Origin: DASXVX01 sp036504075
Lineage (GTDB): Bacteria; Bacillota; Sulfobacillia; Symbiobacteriales; Symbiobacteriaceae
Assembly (NCBI GenBank): GCA_036504075.1
Contig: DASXVX010000007.1
Coordinates: 62,001 to 126,000 of the forward strand
Length of the DNA: 64,000 nt
Reading direction: 5' to 3'
Part shown: in pieces, positions 47,739 to 55,961 of the stretch
Numbering within the stretch: the first letter of the stretch is position 1
Layout: the number at the start of each line of letters is the position of its first letter
Notes under the pieces: generated by a model
Told to the model about the DNA's origin: nothing
The model's input: the letters and a program-made list of their open reading frames with translations, nothing else
Database searches by the model: none
Position numbers and translations under genes: made by a program

Positions 47739-48725
47739 ATGCCCACATTCATTACCGGCGCCACCAGTTCCATCGGCCGGGTGCTGGTGAAGAAGCTCGC
47801 CCGGGACGGCGGGCCGGTGCGGATTCTGGCCCGCAAGAGCAGCAACCGGAGCGGGCTGGAACTGCCCGGGGTGGAGTTCGTCTACGGCGATGTGACCGAC
47901 CCGGAGGCCGTCCGGCAGGGCATGGACGGCTGCGAGCGGGTCTGCCACCTCGCGGCCATCGTCGGCCAAAACGCCCCCGAAGCCGAGTGGTGGCGGGTCA
48001 ACCGGGACGGCAGCCGGAACGTGCTGCAGGCCGCTTACGACCTGGGTGTGAAGTCGCTGGTCCAGGTCTCGTCCCTGGCGGTCCTGGGGACCACGCAAAT
48101 GGGCGATGTGGCCGACGAAACCCACCTGCCCGACCCCGCCACGTATTTTAACCTCTACCAGAAAACCAAACGGGCGGCCGACGACATCGCCCGGGAGTTC
48201 GCCGCCAAAGGGCTGCGGGCCATGATCGTCTACCCGGCGTTCGGCTACGGCTGTTCCTGGGCCTCCAGCCACCCCAGCATGGCCGAGCAGACGCTGCTGC
48301 GGTATGCCGCCGGCAAGCCGGTCGCCGTGCTGGGCAGCGGCAGGAACCACCTCTGCCTGGCTTACTACAAGGACACCGTCCGGGGCATCCGGCTGGCGCA
48401 CGAGCGGGGCAAGGCAGGAGACGACTATCTGCTCGGCGGGTCCTGCCTGACCTTCCCGGAAATCTGGGACGTGGTGGCACGGGTCCTGGGCAAGCCGCCA
48501 GTCCGCCGGCGCATCCCCACCAGCGTGCTGAAGACCGTCACGGCGGTCAGCCGGGCGCTCACCGGCAAGTCGTTCTTCCCGCCCGAGTTCTTCGAGATGA
48601 TCGACTACGACTGGAACTTCAGCACCGCCAAGGCCCAGCGGGAGCTGGGCTGGCAGATGACGCCGTTCGCAGACGGCATGGCGGCCACCTGGGCCGAGTA
48701 CCAGGCCGCCGGGTGGCAGCCGTAA
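47739..48725 (+). CDS. NAD(P)-dependent epimerase/dehydratase (extended SDR)
   Basis: 328 residues. NAD-binding turn TGATSSIGRVLVKKL (residues 6-20), LEGVEFVYGDVTDPE, GCERVCHLAAIVG, VQVSSLAVLG (Ser of the catalytic triad) and YQKTKRAADD with the YxxxK pair. The C-terminal half is variable and sets the substrate, probably a sugar nucleotide or steroid-like hydroxyl compound. ATG 47739 after GAGGAGGAA. It stands alone before a strong terminator. Confidence 0.9.
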   Translation: MPTFITGATSSIGRVLVKKLARDGGPVRILARKSSNRSGLELPGVEFVYGDVTDPEAVRQGMDGCERVCHLAAIVGQNAPEAEWWRVNRDGSRNVLQAAYDLGVKSLVQVSSLAVLGTTQMGDVADETHLPDPATYFNLYQKTKRAADDIAREFAAKGLRAMIVYPAFGYGCSWASSHPSMAEQTLLRYAAGKPVAVLGSGRNHLCLAYYKDTVRGIRLAHERGKAGDDYLLGGSCLTFPEIWDVVARVLGKPPVRRRIPTSVLKTVTAVSRALTGKSFFPPEFFEMIDYDWNFSTAKAQRELGWQMTPFADGMAATWAEYQAAGWQP

Positions 48726-48750
48726 CCGCCGGGTGGCGGCTGGAAAGGAA

Positions 48751-48788
48751 GCGGGGGCAGGCAACGAAACGCCTGCCCCCGCCTTTTT
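48751..48788 (+). terminator. Rho-independent terminator after the SDR gene
   Basis: GCGGGGGCAGGC / GCCTGCCCCCGC with an 8-base loop (48751-48782), followed by CTTTTT. Confidence 0.9.
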
Positions 48789-49012
48789 CATGCCGTCTCC
48801 CGCACAGAGAGCTTCTGGCCGTTGTAGAGTGCCCCGCCCAGGTCTGTCTGGGCGTTGTGCGTCTCATCCCAGACGATGGCTTTGCCGCTCTGGACCAGGT
48901 TCACCAGCCGTGAGCTTGCGGCCGCATTGATCAGTGCGTGCCGAACCGTAGCGCCCCGAAACAGGTGAACGACCTTGCCGTCCACTGTGACTTCCAGTGG
49001 TTCAAACGCCAT
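48788..49012 (-). CDS. Small protein of unknown function coupled to the 5'-nucleotidase gene
   Basis: 74 residues: EPLEVTVDGKVVHLFRGATVRHALINAAASSRLVNLVQSGKAIVWDETHNAQTDLGGALYNGQKLSVRE. The VTVDGK..HLFRGATV opening looks like a beta-grasp strand pair, and the final NGQKLSVRE like a SLBB/ThiS-type last strand. The ATG lies 1 base after the nucleotidase stop, so the two are co-translated. No signal peptide. Confidence 0.7.
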   Translation of the reverse strand: MAFEPLEVTVDGKVVHLFRGATVRHALINAAASSRLVNLVQSGKAIVWDETHNAQTDLGGALYNGQKLSVRETA

Positions 49013-49013
49013 C

Positions 49014-51632
49014 TCAGCGCACCTTCAGGAGTTGCGGATAGGCCGCGTTGAACTCGTCGGTCACCGGGCTGTAGTTGGCGGTGCCATCCTTGCTGACGTC
49101 GTCACGGACCTCGTCGCTGTTGAAGCGAATCACCGTGCCGATGGCGGCGGCGATCGTGTTGAACTCGGTCGGGTTGGCGTTGTTGCCATAGTCCGTCTGC
49201 GAGGCGAGAATCACCTTGCCGCCGTTCGCCACCCAGGTGTTCAGGACCGCCAGTTCAGCCGCCGTGTAAAGGCCCACGGCGTTCCCCGGCGTCGTAATGA
49301 ACAGCACGTCGACCCCGACCAGCTTGTCGGCGGTGAGCGCCCCGGTCTTGCCGGTGAAGGTCATGGTGTAGCCCCGATCGGCGAGGAAATCCCGGACCTG
49401 CGTGAACTTGGCGTTGTCGTAATACTGGCCGTGGTCCTCGTCGACGAGGACCGTGCCGGACGACCTGCCGGTCAGCAGGTCGAGCAGGTTGGTAAACCAC
49501 TGCGGGTTCTGGTAGGACGCCTTGTAGCCGTTGGCGACCATGATGGCGCCCAGGCCGACCACCTTGCCGCTCCCGACCTGCTGCATGGCCGCCAGCGGGA
49601 CCGGCTTGCCGGCGTCAACTTTGACGAAGTTCTTCGGCGCCGTGGCGGACCGTTCGTACTGGTAGCCCGTGGCTTCGGCCGTCACCAGCACCGTCGCCTG
49701 GTTGGTCAGGGGCACAAGCGTGCCGCCGCTGCCTGCCGCCAGCAGGCTGGAGCTGTTATAGAAGTTCAGTTTGGACACCGCGATCGGCGTCGGCGCCGAC
49801 TTTACGACGATACGGCCTGCCGACGGAGTGTAGCTCAAGTTGCCGACCGACTTGACGTACTCGCCCACAATGATTGCATCCACGTCCGAAGAGATATCCG
49901 ACGGAGACGCGAAACTGGGCACCGGGTAGCCGCTGCCGCCCGTGCCAATGTAGTCAGCCATGGCGACGCTGTAGACCCGGTTCAGATCCAGCGGCTGGCC
50001 GTTCACCTTGAAGTCTATATGGTCCAAACCACCGGTAGGCTTGGTGTAGATCGTGTAGGTCAGCCCGGAGGTCTGCAAGTCGACCTGGAACCGGTTGTCC
50101 CGCAGGTACGAGTACTCAATCAGCTGCCGAATCTGGGCACCGGTCAGGTTGAACTTCATGACGAAGTTGCCGAACGGCAGCACCTGATAGATCTGCCGCA
50201 TGGCGATGTCGCCCGCCGGGATCGACGTCCGGATGCCGCCGTTGTTGGTCACGGCGATTTCCGTGCCCATGTACGCCCGCATGGCGTCGGTGATCAGGTT
50301 GCCGATGGAGACGTCCTTGATGTACCGGTCATCGCGGTTCAACTCGATGGGCGTGTAGCCAATCTTGGCATCCAGTTGCGGCCCCATCTGCGCGTTCCAC
50401 TGGTCCACGATGGACTTCACAGTCTCGTCGGTGGCGGTAAGTCCTTTGGTGGAAACCGTGTAAGCGCCTCCCGTGGCGCCGCCGCTGAAGGTCCGCGTGT
50501 CAGCCTTGCGCACCACAATGTCGCCCACGTAGGCGGCGCTGCTGCCCACCTGCACGATGGGCACGCCGCTTGCAACCTCAGGAGTCGACAGGTAGGTATG
50601 CGAGTGGGCGCCAACGATCAGGTCAACGCCGGGAATCGCCGCCAGTTGCGGGTCGTAATCCACGCCGTTGTGCGATACGAGGACGACCATGTTGACCTGG
50701 TCCTTCAGGGCCGCAACCTGTGCTTGGGCCGGCGCCAGCGCGTCCGTGAACTGGAGGCCGACGATGTTCTTGGCACCCGTGGCCGGCGGGAACTCCGTCA
50801 CAGCGATGAAGGCGATCTTCTGGCCGAGATCGTTGGTGTAAATCTTGTAGGGGTCGAACGCCTTGATCGGCGTGGCCGCGGGATCGACCAGGGCGATATT
50901 GGCACCGAGCCACCGGAAGTTGGACTCATCCCGGCGGGCCTGCGTGTTGGCCGGGCCGTGGTCAAAGTCGTGGTTGCCGGCGACCATCAGGTCCAGGCCG
51001 GAATTGTTCAGAACCTGAATCATGGGCACACCCTTGTTCAGGTCGGAGACCGGGCTACCGCTGAAATTGTCGCCGCCATCCACAAAGAAGACGTTGCCGC
51101 CCTGGGCCTTGGCCGCCTTGACGTAGGCCGCCACCTTGGGCATCGGGTCGATGTTGGCATGCAGGTCGTTCACGTGCAGGATCCGGGCCGTGAGGGCCGG
51201 AATCTCCACCGCAATCTTCGCCGAGGCGTTCGGGCTACCCAGCGCCTGGACATCCAGGGTGTTGACGCCCCAGGTGATCAGGCCCGAGATGTCGAACGAT
51301 GCCTCGCCTTTGCCGGACGGATTGAAGAAGGTGTTCAGGTTCAGCCGCCGGCCGTTGACGGCCACGTCCAGCTCCTTGATGCCGTCATTATCGACGGTGA
51401 GCCTGGCTACGTTCGCCTTGGCCGTGAACGTGTAGCTCAAGGTCTGAGGTTCACCTTTGGATCGTCCCGTCGTCACGTCCAGCGCCTTGTACCAGTCGTA
51501 CGTTGCGTTCGAGGCCCACGCCTGGGGCGTGATCACGCCGTTGTTGTCCGCACCCGCCCCGGCTACGCCCGCTACGCTCACCAAAAGGAACAAGGAAAGC
51601 ATCAACGCAAGGAATCGCCGCATCCGTTTCAC
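49014..51632 (-). CDS. Secreted bifunctional metallophosphatase/5'-nucleotidase with extra C-terminal domain
   Basis: 872 residues with a signal peptide (residues 1-27, ALMLSLFLLVSVAGVAGAGA). N-terminal beta domain (~30-150), calcineurin-like metallophosphatase (~150-370: ILHVNDLHANIDPMP, DGGDNFSGSP, VAGNHDFDHG, VLVSHNG, GAHSHTYL), 5'-nucleotidase C-terminal domain (~400-585), then about 200 residues of a GldG/ThuA-like glutamine-amidotransferase-type fold (KVVGLGAIMVANG, TVLVDEDHGQYYDNAKF, GVDVLFITTPGNAVGLYTAAELAVLNTWVANGGKVIL). GTG 51632 after GGAGG. It scavenges nucleotides outside the cell. Confidence 0.92.
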   Translation of the reverse strand: MKRMRRFLALMLSLFLLVSVAGVAGAGADNNGVITPQAWASNATYDWYKALDVTTGRSKGEPQTLSYTFTAKANVARLTVDNDGIKELDVAVNGRRLNLNTFFNPSGKGEASFDISGLITWGVNTLDVQALGSPNASAKIAVEIPALTARILHVNDLHANIDPMPKVAAYVKAAKAQGGNVFFVDGGDNFSGSPVSDLNKGVPMIQVLNNSGLDLMVAGNHDFDHGPANTQARRDESNFRWLGANIALVDPAATPIKAFDPYKIYTNDLGQKIAFIAVTEFPPATGAKNIVGLQFTDALAPAQAQVAALKDQVNMVVLVSHNGVDYDPQLAAIPGVDLIVGAHSHTYLSTPEVASGVPIVQVGSSAAYVGDIVVRKADTRTFSGGATGGAYTVSTKGLTATDETVKSIVDQWNAQMGPQLDAKIGYTPIELNRDDRYIKDVSIGNLITDAMRAYMGTEIAVTNNGGIRTSIPAGDIAMRQIYQVLPFGNFVMKFNLTGAQIRQLIEYSYLRDNRFQVDLQTSGLTYTIYTKPTGGLDHIDFKVNGQPLDLNRVYSVAMADYIGTGGSGYPVPSFASPSDISSDVDAIIVGEYVKSVGNLSYTPSAGRIVVKSAPTPIAVSKLNFYNSSSLLAAGSGGTLVPLTNQATVLVTAEATGYQYERSATAPKNFVKVDAGKPVPLAAMQQVGSGKVVGLGAIMVANGYKASYQNPQWFTNLLDLLTGRSSGTVLVDEDHGQYYDNAKFTQVRDFLADRGYTMTFTGKTGALTADKLVGVDVLFITTPGNAVGLYTAAELAVLNTWVANGGKVILASQTDYGNNANPTEFNTIAAAIGTVIRFNSDEVRDDVSKDGTANYSPVTDEFNAAYPQLLKVR

Positions 51633-51808
51633 TGGGAGCCCTCCTTACTTCAAGCAAGGTGGAAACATCCCAATGTTACGCTATGCATGCATATTAACCT
51701 TTTCAAAAACGAAAATTCGCTAGTGTGAGATATTTGACCGGTCCGGCAGGACTTCGGCGGCGTTCTGATATCGGGACAATACACCAGGCCTCCTTCTGCA
51801 CCTGCAGG

Positions 51809-51843
51809 AAATGAAAGAGCCGCAGGGCAACGCCCCGCGGCTC
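51809..51843 (-). terminator. Terminator-like hairpin downstream of an 18-codon reading frame
   Basis: GAGCCGC / GCGGCTC with an inner paired GGG/CCC region (51817-51843), followed on the minus strand by TTTCATTT. It lies between the tiny reading frame and the 5'-nucleotidase gene. Confidence 0.6.
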
Positions 51844-51862
51844 GGCCTGGTGAAAAAACGCT

Positions 51863-51919
51863 TCAGGAGACCTCGGCCGGGGCGTACCACACCAGGGTGA
51901 ATGCATGAGTCATCGCCAT
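51863..51919 (-). CDS. Possible 18-residue leader-like or signal peptide
   Basis: ATG at 51919 preceded by GGGAGG at 8 bases opens an 18-codon frame reading MAMTHAFTLVWYAPAEVS and ends in TGA. A GTTTTTT run and a strong hairpin (51817-51843) follow, then 230 bases to the nucleotidase start. No repeated amino acid is seen as in classical attenuation leaders. It could be a leader peptide, a secreted signal, or a chance frame; the ribosome site is the strongest evidence. Confidence 0.4.
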   Translation of the reverse strand: MAMTHAFTLVWYAPAEVS

Positions 51920-52009
51920 GTGTGACACCTCCCGTAACCAGAGTAATCGCAGCTGACTTGGATTCACTGAATTGGATTCTAGCCCTTTTGGGGGCTTTTT
52001 GTCACGCGC

Positions 52010-54499
52010 CTACGTATGGAACGAAGGCGGGGGCACCGGCTGCAACCCGCCGCCGCTACCAGGCGGCTGAACCGGCATGGTATTGCCACCGCCGTCGGGC
52101 GGCTGCACCGGCTGAACGGTACCACCGCCGCCGGGCGGCTGCACCGGCTGGGTGTTGTCCGGCGGAGCCGGCACCAGCGGCAGCTTCGGAATCAGCCGCT
52201 CCCACCACGAGACCGGCTGGCAGACCTTCGTGGGCAACTCATCCTTGGCGTCCAGCGGAATGTATTTCGGGTTCACGGGGTCGGTGGGATGCAGCACACG
52301 CGCCTGCGGCCGCTTGATGAAGACCCGGTCCACCGGCGTGCCGGTGCAGCCGGGCTGCCACAACTGCCACTGGGTGAGAATGGACTTCTTGTCCGGCGTC
52401 AGTTCCGACGCCTGAACGGCCTGGGCCTTCACCAGGATATCCCCGGCCGCAGTCGGCTCGGTGCCCCGGATGAAGAGTTCGGAGGCCACCTGCTCCTTGG
52501 GGCAGAGCTCGTTCGGCAGCATCCCCGTAAGCCGGCAAATGGTCACGTTCACCACATCCGCCGGCCGGACCCAATCGGCCGGGGCCTTCGTCACCGCCGC
52601 GGTCATGAACTGGTTCCAGATTTTGACCGGGACGAAAGCGCCCGTGTAAGGCAGGTGGTTGTCGGCCTGGTCGTAGCCGTTCCAGACGGCGGTGACCAGG
52701 TCCGGCGTAAAGCCGATGAACCAGCCGTCCCGATTGCTTTCGGTGGTGCCGGTCTTGCCGGCCGCCGGCCAGCCCTTGAAGCCCTGGGTATAGCCGTAAG
52801 CGGTGCCCTTCCGGATCACGTCTTTCATCATATCGATCATCACGTAAGCGACAGCAGGCTTGATCACCTGCCGCTTCTGAGGCTGCGCTTCAAAAATGGT
52901 GTCGCCGTCCCGGTTGACGATTTTCGTGATGACGATGGGGTCGACTTTGGTGCCCATGTTGTCGATGGTGCTGTAGGCGGAGGCCATATCCAGCACGGTG
53001 GTGCCCCTGGTAATGCCGCCCAGCGCCAGAGCCAGGTTCTCGTCGTCCTTGCCGATGGTGGTCAGCCCGTACTTGCGGGCGAAGTCGGCGGCCACGGACG
53101 GCCCGCCGGCGGCGATCATGGCCCGGACGGCCATCGGGTTGATCGACTGCTCGACGCCGTACCGCATAGGCTTGAGCCCCTGGTACTTGAAGTCGTAATT
53201 CTGCGGCCAAACGGTCTTGCCGTCCTGGGTCAGCATCACCGGCGCATCATCGAGGATGGTGGCCGGGCTGAGCCCCTTGGAAAGCGCCGGCGTATAAGCC
53301 ACAAGCGGCTTGATGGCCGAACCGGGCTGGCGCAGGGCGTCGGTGGCCCGGTTGAATTCCAGCATCGCCTGGTGGTCGCGCCCGCCGACCATGGCCAGCA
53401 CTTCGCCGGTGCGGGGGTTCATGACCACCATGGCCGCCTCCGGCTGGGGCGCCTTGGCGCTGATGCCGTAGTCGGTGTTCGCCTGGTTCATCTGCTTCTT
53501 GACCGCGTCGCCCGCCAGCTTCTGCAGGTTGGCGTCCATGGTCGTGTAGACTTTGAGGCCGGCCTTGGCGACGGAGCCGATGTCGCCCAGCTTCAAGCCG
53601 TACTTTTCGGTCAGGCCGGGCTTGCCGTCTTGCAGAATGTTGATCACGTAGTCGAGGAAGTGGGCCGCCTCGGTGCCGGCGCCCGCCGCCTTGCTGCCGC
53701 CGCCCACCTTGGGCTGCACGGCCTTGGCCGCCTCATACTCGGACTCCGACAGGTACTGCTCCTTCAGCATGGCCGCCAGCACAATGTTGCGACGCTGGAC
53801 GGAAGCCTGCATATCTTCATAGGGATCGAAGATGCTGGGGCCGTTTATCATGCCGGCCAGCTGGGCTCCTTCGGGGAGCGTGAGCTTGCCCACATCTTTG
53901 CCGAAGAAAGTCCCGGCCGCCGCCTCAATGCCGTACGCCCCGTGGCCAAAGTAAATCTGGTTCAGGTACATCTCCAGGATTTCGTCCTTGGTGTAGTTCC
54001 GTTCCAGTTCAATCGCCACCCATGCCTCCTGGAGCTTGCGCTTCACGGAGACCTCCTGGGTCAGCCAAGCGTCCCGAGCCAGTTGCTGGGTGATGGTCGA
54101 GCCGCCCTCCAGGCGCCCGCCGGGCAGGTGCAGGTAGTAGAGCGTTGAGCGGAACACCGCCCGGGTGAAACCTCGCGGGTCCACGCCGTGATGGTTGAAA
54201 AAGTTCGGGTCCTCGACCGCGATGAACGCATCCACCACCTGTTTGGGAATGTCGTTCAGCTTCACCGGCGTCCGGTTCTCGCCGGCGTGCAGCCGGTAAA
54301 TCTCCTTGCCGGCCCGGTCGTAGATAATGGTGCTGCTGTTCCACTCGAGCTTGGTCACATCGGGAGCAGAGGCAGCCGCATTACACCCGGCCAGCACGAT
54401 TCCAGATACGACGGCAGCAGCCAGCAGGCCAACGGTCCAGATAATAACGCGCAGGGCCCGGGTCGGGCGCTTTTGCTTCGGCTTTTCGTGCTTTGCCAT
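52010..54499 (-). CDS. Class A penicillin-binding protein (PBP1A family)
   Basis: 829 residues. Short cytoplasmic tail and one membrane segment (~17-38), glycosyltransferase family 51 domain (~60-230: FIAVEDPNFFNHHGVDPRG with the catalytic Glu, GGSTITQQLARD, EILEMYLNQIYFGHGAYGIEAAA), and transpeptidase domain (~340-650) with QPGSAIKPL (active serine and lysine), and KTGTTESNRDGW. The tail is Pro/Gly-rich with repeats of QPVQPP-GGG. ATG 54499 with GGGGGGAAAG upstream. It builds and crosslinks peptidoglycan outside the membrane. Confidence 0.95.
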   Translation of the reverse strand: MAKHEKPKQKRPTRALRVIIWTVGLLAAAVVSGIVLAGCNAAASAPDVTKLEWNSSTIIYDRAGKEIYRLHAGENRTPVKLNDIPKQVVDAFIAVEDPNFFNHHGVDPRGFTRAVFRSTLYYLHLPGGRLEGGSTITQQLARDAWLTQEVSVKRKLQEAWVAIELERNYTKDEILEMYLNQIYFGHGAYGIEAAAGTFFGKDVGKLTLPEGAQLAGMINGPSIFDPYEDMQASVQRRNIVLAAMLKEQYLSESEYEAAKAVQPKVGGGSKAAGAGTEAAHFLDYVINILQDGKPGLTEKYGLKLGDIGSVAKAGLKVYTTMDANLQKLAGDAVKKQMNQANTDYGISAKAPQPEAAMVVMNPRTGEVLAMVGGRDHQAMLEFNRATDALRQPGSAIKPLVAYTPALSKGLSPATILDDAPVMLTQDGKTVWPQNYDFKYQGLKPMRYGVEQSINPMAVRAMIAAGGPSVAADFARKYGLTTIGKDDENLALALGGITRGTTVLDMASAYSTIDNMGTKVDPIVITKIVNRDGDTIFEAQPQKRQVIKPAVAYVMIDMMKDVIRKGTAYGYTQGFKGWPAAGKTGTTESNRDGWFIGFTPDLVTAVWNGYDQADNHLPYTGAFVPVKIWNQFMTAAVTKAPADWVRPADVVNVTICRLTGMLPNELCPKEQVASELFIRGTEPTAAGDILVKAQAVQASELTPDKKSILTQWQLWQPGCTGTPVDRVFIKRPQARVLHPTDPVNPKYIPLDAKDELPTKVCQPVSWWERLIPKLPLVPAPPDNTQPVQPPGGGGTVQPVQPPDGGGNTMPVQPPGSGGGLQPVPPPSFHT

Positions 54500-54638
54500 G
54501 GGCGGACTTTCCCCCCTTTTCTCCTATAGTCATGTATGCCCGAATCACTGTTTCCTATAACGGAGTACAGCCACGACATGTTACGATGGTTTTTATGGTA
54601 ATCATGCCAAATAATGTCTTGTCACGGATACAGAAGAA

Positions 54639-54665
54639 CCGGGGAGGTCCCCGGCGCCAGTTTTT
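54639..54665 (-). other. Hairpin in the PBP leader region
   Basis: CCGGGG / CCCCGG with an AGGT loop, reading into TTCTTCTGT on the minus strand. Together with the promoter at 54698-54727 it could form a leader terminator or attenuator before the PBP gene. Confidence 0.4.
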
Positions 54666-54697
54666 CGGGCTAGATATGCGGTTCGGGCACGAGCCTA

Positions 54698-54727
54698 AGT
54701 ATACCGGAAACTAAGTTTTAACGTCAA
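54698..54727 (-). promoter_or_regulatory. Sigma-A promoter upstream of the PBP gene
   Basis: On the minus strand TTGACG (54727-54722), an 18-base spacer and TATACT (54703-54698). It implies a 5' UTR of about 190 bases for the PBP gene. Confidence 0.6.
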
Positions 54728-55067
54728 TGAGGGTGTGATGGTAACTTCCCCGGATGACGCCGCTTTTGGGGTGGGGCCTTTCGGTTTTAGCGCCGGCCCT
54801 GGTCGCAGGCCTCTGCGTCGCTGCGGGGCGCTTATTCTTGTCATGATTCTCGCCGTGGGTTGCTCCTCGCTCCTGGGTAGGCGAAGTATGGTCGTCGCTG
54901 CGGTGCTGCCCCACGGCTGCGAATCTTTTAACTTTCGCCCCGATGCTCCTTGGACCTGCGGCCATGGCCGGCTTATTTCGGCCGGGCCCTGGCCTCGGCT
55001 CATCTGGCTGGGTCTTTTGGCGCGGGGAAGGGGGGTTTTACGGGGGGCTGGGGGTCGGGCCGTTCCG
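54728..55067. other. Unassigned GC-rich, structured segment of 340 bases
   Basis: No convincing gene is seen between the kinase stop (55068) and the PBP promoter. A long plus-strand frame starting at 54735 runs into the antisense of the kinase and shows no family. Paired segments such as CCGTGGG (54855 region) with CCCACGG (54911 region) and AGGCGAAG blocks suggest folded RNA, but no known RNA family is recognised. Confidence 0.4.
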
Positions 55068-55961
55068 CTAGAGTGCCCTTGCGAGGCTTGCTTGCAACTC
55101 AGCCACCCGGCGGACTTGCTTTGCGGCTTGGGCTGGGTCCGGGGCTTCGGACAGGAATACGACGGCGAGCATCGTCGCTGTGTCCAGGCGGTACAACTCC
55201 TCCAGGCCTGGCGGCAGGTGGGCGAAGGGGGTTTGGCTCCCGTACCCCGCTCGGAAGGCCTGGTCCAGGTGCCCGTACTCGGCGATCCGGGCGAGCTCCA
55301 GGGTGGGGTCGCCGATCAGCGCGTTGGACCAGTCGATTACGGCCCGGATCTCGCCCTGGTGCGTGAGCAGGTTAGCCGGCCGGAAGTCCATGTGCAGGAT
55401 GCTGCGCCTCGCCGCCGGCCAGGCGAAAACCGCCCGCAGGTCGGCCAGGCCGGGGAGTTCCAGCTTCACCCCGGCCAGCCGCTCCACGGCCTGCGTCCGG
55501 CGCACCAGCCGCTCGGCGAGCGTTTCCGCCAGGCTATCCGTCAGGCCAGGCACCCCCTGCCCGACTGGCACGAACTCCGGCACCGGCGCCGCGTGAATGG
55601 CTGCCGTCATCCGCCCCAGGGCCCGCGGGTCGGGGGCGCTCCCGTCGCTCTCCACAAACGCCGACACCAGGCAGTCCAGCGCCGGGCTCAGGTGCAGCCC
55701 GAACACCCGGGGCACCGGCACCCCGCATAGCGCCATCTGCCCGCTGATAAAGGCTTCCTGCCGTAAGAGGTCCCGGGCGCTGACGCAGGCGTCGTTGTCA
55801 TTCGCGTAGACCCGCAGCCGCGGCACTCGCACCGCAACCGGCCCAAAGGCAGACTCCGCCCGGTAGACGACGAATTCCAGCCCACCGCCGATCGCCCGGA
55901 GGCCCCGAATCTCCCACTCCGGATGCTCCCGGCCCAACTCCCGCTCTGCCAAAACCATCAT
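55068..55961 (-). CDS. Aminoglycoside phosphotransferase-fold small-molecule kinase
   Basis: 297 residues of the APH/choline-kinase/methylthioribose-kinase fold. N-lobe with FVVYRAESAFGPVAVRVPRL, where AVRVP takes the place of the ATP-binding strand and normally carries the Lys as V-K-x, catalytic loop ILHMDFRPANLLTH (H-x-D-x-x-x-x-N) and the metal motif AVIDWSNALIGDPTLELAR. Start ATG 55961 overlaps the RuBisCO-like stop by 4 bases. Its place as last gene of the split transketolase/RuBisCO-like operon suggests a sugar or sugar-acid substrate rather than antibiotic. Confidence 0.82.
   Translation of the reverse strand: MMVLAERELGREHPEWEIRGLRAIGGGLEFVVYRAESAFGPVAVRVPRLRVYANDNDACVSARDLLRQEAFISGQMALCGVPVPRVFGLHLSPALDCLVSAFVESDGSAPDPRALGRMTAAIHAAPVPEFVPVGQGVPGLTDSLAETLAERLVRRTQAVERLAGVKLELPGLADLRAVFAWPAARRSILHMDFRPANLLTHQGEIRAVIDWSNALIGDPTLELARIAEYGHLDQAFRAGYGSQTPFAHLPPGLEELYRLDTATMLAVVFLSEAPDPAQAAKQVRRVAELQASLARAL

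Noticed and set aside
48975..51728. A 917-codon plus-strand open frame antisense to the 5'-nucleotidase
   Set aside because: It is a frame shadow of a GC-rich gene: no recognisable family, Arg/Gly/Val-heavy composition, and the minus strand has signal peptide, metal motifs and ribosome site.
52016..54148. A 710-codon plus-strand open frame antisense to the PBP gene
   Set aside because: No family seen, no ribosome site; the PBP has both catalytic domains on the minus strand.
54735..55730. Plus-strand frame with a lipoprotein-like start (LILVMILAVGCSS)
   Set aside because: The start looks like a lipobox, but the frame runs into the antisense of a clear kinase gene without a coherent domain, so it is probably chance.
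55068..55961. Antibiotic-resistance aminoglycoside phosphotransferase
   Set aside because: The fold matches, but the operon context with RuBisCO-like protein and transketolase points to a metabolic kinase.
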